NCBI GenBank assembly: GCA_025351035.1 | Contig: JANXWT010000038.1 | Span: forward strand, 1 to 7,781 | Source: Opitutia bacterium | GTDB lineage: Bacteria > Verrucomicrobiota > Verrucomicrobiia > Opitutales > Opitutaceae | Reading direction: 5' to 3' | DNA: 7,781 nt | Part shown: positions 4,772 through 7,781 of the stretch, in pieces | Position numbering within the stretch: position 1 is the first letter of the stretch | Layout of the letters: the number at the start of each line of letters is the position of its first letter | Made by a program: the position numbers and the translations under genes | Notes under the pieces: generated by a model | Database searches by the model: none | The model's input: only the letters and a program-made list of their open reading frames with translations | Told to the model about the DNA's origin: nothing

Positions 4772-7621
4772 ATGAAATCGCGCTTCGTTCTGCTCGCCTG
4801 CCTGTTGTTTACGCCGCTGTTCGCCACTGCCGGCCCGTTGCCAGTCCCGCCGGAGACGAGCGACCTGCCTGCCGATCCGGGCGTGCATTGGGGCCGGCTC
4901 GACAACGGCCTGTCCTACGCGCTCCTCGCCAACCCCGAGCCCAAAGGCCGCGCCAGCCTGCGCCTCGCTGTGCGCACGGGTTCACTCTACGAAAACGAAA
5001 ACCAGCGCGGTCTCGCGCATTTTCTTGAGCACATGGCGTTCAACGGGAGCACGCATTTTCCCGCCGGCACGCTCGTGGAATATTTCCAGCGCCTTGGCAT
5101 CAGCTTTGGTGGCGACACCAACGCCTCGACCGATTTCGAGCACACCGTCTACCAGCTCGAGCTGCCCGACACAAAACCCGAGACACTCGCCGAAGCCTTC
5201 ACCTACTTCGCCGATGTCGCGGGCGGCCTGCTGCTCAACCCGCTGGAGATCGACAAGGAGCGCGGCATCATCGAGAGCGAACGGCGGTCGCGCGACTCGG
5301 TGGAATTCCGCACATTCCTTGACGAGCTCGACTTCGTCGTGCCCGAGACGCGCTTCCCGCACCGCATCCCCATCGGGCTGCCGGAAGTCATCGCCTTGGC
5401 CCAGCGCGACCGCTTCGTGGAATTCTACGACACCTGGTATCGGCCCGAGCGCATGTTCGTGGTCGTCGTCGGCGACATCAACCCCGCGACCGTCGAGCCA
5501 TTATTGAAGCAGAAATTCGGACCGCTGGTCGCCCGGGCGCCCGCCCTGCCCGAGCCGAACTATGGCCGGGTAATCCCGTCGGCGGACACTGACATTCGCC
5601 TGCACTCCGAAGCAGAAGCACCCACGACCAACGTTTCCATCGCCACGGTTTCGCCCTACGCGCACGAAACTGACACGGCCGCAAACCGCCTCAAATATCT
5701 CCCGCGCGGCCTCGCGCTCGGTATGCTCAACCGCCGCCTCTCCATTCTCGAGAAGCAGGAAGGTGCGCCCTTTGTCGGCGGCCAGGTCGGCGCGACGGAG
5801 CAGTTCGACACCTTCCGCAACGCCTCCATCGAGTTGAGTTGCCGCCCCGACCAGTGGCGCGACGCTCTCGCCGTCGCCGAGCAGGAGTTGCGGCGGGCAC
5901 TCGAGTTCGGTTTTCAACCCGCCGAGCTGATCGAAGCTGTCGCCGCCATGCGCAACGGTCTTGAGCAAGCTGTGCAGACCGCGCCGACGCGCCGCTCGGC
6001 CGAACTCGCCGACGGACTCACCGACTCGACGCTCGGCCGCAACGTCTTCACGCATCCAGTGACCGAACTGGCGCTTTTCGCTCCTGCGCTCGATCGCGTT
6101 ACGGCCGACGACTGCCTCGCCGCACTGCGCACGCTGTGGAACGAGGCGCCCGGCCGGAAGATCTTCGTCTCGGGCAATCTCACTCTGCCGGATCCGCAGC
6201 GGCAGATCACCGACATTTACGAGGCAAGCCGCTCCGTCAAGCTCCTGGCACCGGCCAAGGTGGAGGATGCCGCATTCGCCTACACCAACTTCGGCCCCTC
6301 CGGCACCGTCGCGAAGCAGACTCGGGTCGAGGACCTCGGGGCCACGCTCATCGAGTTTGCGAACGGCGTGCGCCTGAACTTGAAGACGACCGATTTCGAG
6401 GCCGGCCGCATCCGCATCTCCGTGCGTGTCGGCGGCGGGCAGCTCACGATGCCGCTCACGCAGCCGGGCCTCTCGCTTATCGCCAACACTACGCTTACCG
6501 CCGGCGGGCTCGGCAAACACAGCGCCGACGATCTTCAGCGCATCCTCGCCGGCAAGACTCTCAGCCTGGCGTTCTCCGCGCGACCCGACACCTTCACGTT
6601 CACCGGCTCGACCAACCGCGCCGACCTACTGCTCCAGTTCCAGGTGCTCTGTGCGTTCCTCACCGATCCCGGCTACCGCCCCGAGGCGATGCGCCAACTC
6701 CGCAAGGCAGCCGACCAGCTTTACACCAGCCTCGCGCACACGCCCGAAGGTCCGCTGCAAACCGAAGTGCCGCGCCTGCTCGCCAGCGGCGACCCGCGCT
6801 TCGGCATTCCCGCTAAGGACATCGTCCTCGCGCGCACCTTCGACGAACTGAAAGCGTGGCTCGCGTCCGAATTCGCGCACGGCGCGATCGAGATCGCCAT
6901 CGTCGGAGACTTCGAACCATCCGCCGCCATCGACGCGGTCGCGAAAACTTACGGCGCGCTGCCGTCGCGCACATCCAAGCCTGCCTACGCCGAGGCACGC
7001 CGCGTCGGCATTCCTGCCGAACCCATCACCCGCCAATACGCCGTGCCCACCGAAATCCCGAAGGGCATCGTCGAACTCTATTGGCCGGCGACCGATTCGC
7101 GCGATGTCCGCATGGCACGCCGGTTGAATTTGCTCAGTGAGATATTAAGCGACCGGCTGCGCGTGAAAATACGCGAGGAGATGGGCGGCACCTACAGCCC
7201 GCAGGCGGGCGCGGACCTCAGCGAAACTTATCCCGGCTATGGTTTCATCGTCGCCGAAGCGACCGTCGCGCCAGAGCAAGCGCGCGCCGTCGCCGACGCC
7301 ATCCGCGCCGCCGCCACTTCGCTCGCGAAGGATGGCGTGACCGAGGAAGAACTTATCCGCGCCAAGCAGCCCATCCTCACCTCACTCCGCGAATCCGCCC
7401 GCACGAACGGCTATTGGATCGGCAGCGTGCTTTCGTCCGCACAGGAGGAACCGCAACGCCTCGACTGGAGCCGCACGCGCTACTCGGACAACGAAAGCGT
7501 GACCGCCGTCGAACTCACCGCGCTCGCGAAGCAGTATCTCGACCCCGCTCACGCCAGCGAGTTCATCGTGCTGCCGGAGACAGTGAAAACGGACGCGGCG
7601 AAGTCCGAGCCGACGAAGTAA
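4772..7621 (+). CDS. Exported M16 (pitrilysin/PqqL-type) zinc metallopeptidase
   Basis: Zinc endopeptidase of the inverzincin family, likely degrading peptides in the periplasm or outside the cell. The 949-residue, four-domain layout is close in size to E. coli PqqL. Residues 1-20 form a signal peptide (KSR, hydrophobic core LLACLLFTPLF, then ATA before GPLP; cleavage probably after A20). The first M16 domain (about 40-190) has the zinc motif HFLEH (83-87; E86 catalytic), and E163 in KERGII fits the usual spacing for the third ligand. An M16_C domain follows (about 205-400, with FVVVVGD from 229). The second half (about 520-880) is a degenerate repeat: PGLSLIANTTLTAGG (565-579) stands where the HxxEH would be, as is normal for the family. 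REEMGGTYS (801-809) supplies the Arg/Tyr pair (R801, Y808) typical of active M16 C-domains. The frame is open back to a TTG at 4688, but ATG 4772 puts the signal peptide at the N-terminus. It is transcribed divergently from the deoxyhypusine-synthase-like gene. Substrate unknown. Confidence 0.95.
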   Translation: MKSRFVLLACLLFTPLFATAGPLPVPPETSDLPADPGVHWGRLDNGLSYALLANPEPKGRASLRLAVRTGSLYENENQRGLAHFLEHMAFNGSTHFPAGTLVEYFQRLGISFGGDTNASTDFEHTVYQLELPDTKPETLAEAFTYFADVAGGLLLNPLEIDKERGIIESERRSRDSVEFRTFLDELDFVVPETRFPHRIPIGLPEVIALAQRDRFVEFYDTWYRPERMFVVVVGDINPATVEPLLKQKFGPLVARAPALPEPNYGRVIPSADTDIRLHSEAEAPTTNVSIATVSPYAHETDTAANRLKYLPRGLALGMLNRRLSILEKQEGAPFVGGQVGATEQFDTFRNASIELSCRPDQWRDALAVAEQELRRALEFGFQPAELIEAVAAMRNGLEQAVQTAPTRRSAELADGLTDSTLGRNVFTHPVTELALFAPALDRVTADDCLAALRTLWNEAPGRKIFVSGNLTLPDPQRQITDIYEASRSVKLLAPAKVEDAAFAYTNFGPSGTVAKQTRVEDLGATLIEFANGVRLNLKTTDFEAGRIRISVRVGGGQLTMPLTQPGLSLIANTTLTAGGLGKHSADDLQRILAGKTLSLAFSARPDTFTFTGSTNRADLLLQFQVLCAFLTDPGYRPEAMRQLRKAADQLYTSLAHTPEGPLQTEVPRLLASGDPRFGIPAKDIVLARTFDELKAWLASEFAHGAIEIAIVGDFEPSAAIDAVAKTYGALPSRTSKPAYAEARRVGIPAEPITRQYAVPTEIPKGIVELYWPATDSRDVRMARRLNLLSEILSDRLRVKIREEMGGTYSPQAGADLSETYPGYGFIVAEATVAPEQARAVADAIRAAATSLAKDGVTEEELIRAKQPILTSLRESARTNGYWIGSVLSSAQEEPQRLDWSRTRYSDNESVTAVELTALAKQYLDPAHASEFIVLPETVKTDAAKSEPTK

Positions 7622-7640
7622 GGCGCGAGATGATCCAATT

Positions 7641-7693
7641 GTAGGAGCAGCTTTATGCCACGATTCAGCAAAATCATCGGGGCATAAAGCCCC
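7641..7693. repeat. REP-like palindrome with GTAG foot, right arm decayed
   Basis: This lies 19 nt after the M16 stop codon. GCTTTATGCC (7650-7659) and GGCATAAAGC (7681-7690) are perfect 10-bp inverted arms. After one A/G mismatch the stem continues with CGAT (7661-7664) and ATCG (7676-7679) around an 11-nt loop. The left arm is preceded by GTAGGAGCA (7641-7649), resembling the GTAG/GGAG foot of REP elements recognised by REP-associated tyrosine transposases (established for other bacteria). The matching outer right arm, expected to end in something like GCTCCTAC, is instead CCCAATAG, so the copy appears partly eroded or is a half-element. A shorter alternative hairpin GGGGC/GCCCC (7679-7693, loop ATAAA) is also possible. 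No T-tract follows, so an intrinsic terminator is not supported. Only one copy is visible here. Confidence 0.6.
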
Positions 7694-7700
7694 AATAGTT

Positions 7701-7781
7701 TCAGATTTGAAGTGCGACAGAAGTGAAGCGGTCGCGGCGTTTGAAGTAGGCGCGATTCCCTGAGCGATAGGCCTTGGGTTG
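7701..7781 (-). CDS. Possible C-terminal end of an unidentified protein, cut by window edge
   Basis: On the minus strand, 26 codons run in from the right edge to a TGA at 7703-7701. The predicted tail is basic and aromatic, including AYRSGNRAYFKRRDRFTSVA and ending in LQI. The codons favour C at the third position, as in the neighbouring genes, and all plus-strand frames here are closed by stops. The other two minus frames are also open over this short distance, so the evidence for this frame is weak. If real, the gene is convergent with the M16 protease, with the REP-like palindrome between the two 3' ends, the usual location of such elements. I do not recognise the family. Confidence 0.3.
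   Translation of the reverse strand, partial: QPKAYRSGNRAYFKRRDRFTSVALQI

Noticed and set aside
4772..4831. Lipoprotein signal in the M16 protease (LLAC at residues 7-10)
   Set aside because: Leu at the -2 position does not fit a lipobox and the hydrophobic stretch before Cys10 is too short. The downstream ATA/G site fits signal peptidase I.
5501..6520. Minus-strand open frame of 339 codons inside the M16 gene
   Set aside because: It overlaps the conserved M16_C region on the other strand and has a low-complexity Arg/Gly/Glu composition. No motif supports translation.
7678..7700. Intrinsic terminator for the M16 gene at GGGGC-ATAAA-GCCCC
   Set aside because: The hairpin is only 5 bp and is followed by AATAGTTTC, not a T-tract. 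It is better explained as part of the larger REP-like palindrome.
7706..7747. Direct repeat TTTGAAGT at 7706-7713 and 7740-7747
   Set aside because: Eight bases with no extension on either side can arise by chance; no element boundaries accompany it.

Overview
The window is GC-rich bacterial DNA with four protein genes packed closely, plus short non-coding gaps that hold palindromic or structured sequence. A Gram-negative host is indicated by a Kdo transferase of lipopolysaccharide synthesis and an exported M16 protease. A bacterial deoxyhypusine-synthase-like enzyme, a Kdo transferase with a GKSL...GGQTPVEA signature, weak Shine-Dalgarno sites and a 9-nt-unit repeat (CGCGGAGNN) together suggest Verrucomicrobiota, possibly near Opitutaceae. 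That assignment is inference; no marker gene here proves it.

Layout, left to right. Positions 1-2057 (minus) hold the first 685 codons of a SNF2/Rad54-type helicase that runs off the left edge inside its second RecA lobe. Positions 2162-3472 (minus) hold waaA/kdtA, the Kdo transferase, with a GTG start. Positions 3473-3578 hold an inverted repeat whose two arms are each three copies of a 9-nt unit. Positions 3579-4622 (minus) hold the deoxyhypusine-synthase-like enzyme, with its active-site lysine conserved. Positions 4623-4771 are a divergent intergenic region containing a strong hairpin just before the next gene. Positions 4772-7621 (plus) hold a 949-residue exported M16 zinc metallopeptidase. 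Positions 7622-7700 hold a REP-like palindrome with a GTAG foot, and 7701-7781 may be the 3' end of a further minus-strand gene.

The three minus-strand genes run in the same direction with gaps of about 106 and 104 nt and could be partly co-transcribed, but their functions (polyamine-type chemistry, LPS core synthesis, DNA/chromatin remodelling) do not form one pathway. The M16 protease is divergent. I see no CRISPR array, tRNA, rRNA, insertion sequence or clear defence system. The points most worth a second look are the bacterial deoxyhypusine-synthase homologue, the two different families of intergenic palindromes, and the hairpin abutting the protease start codon.
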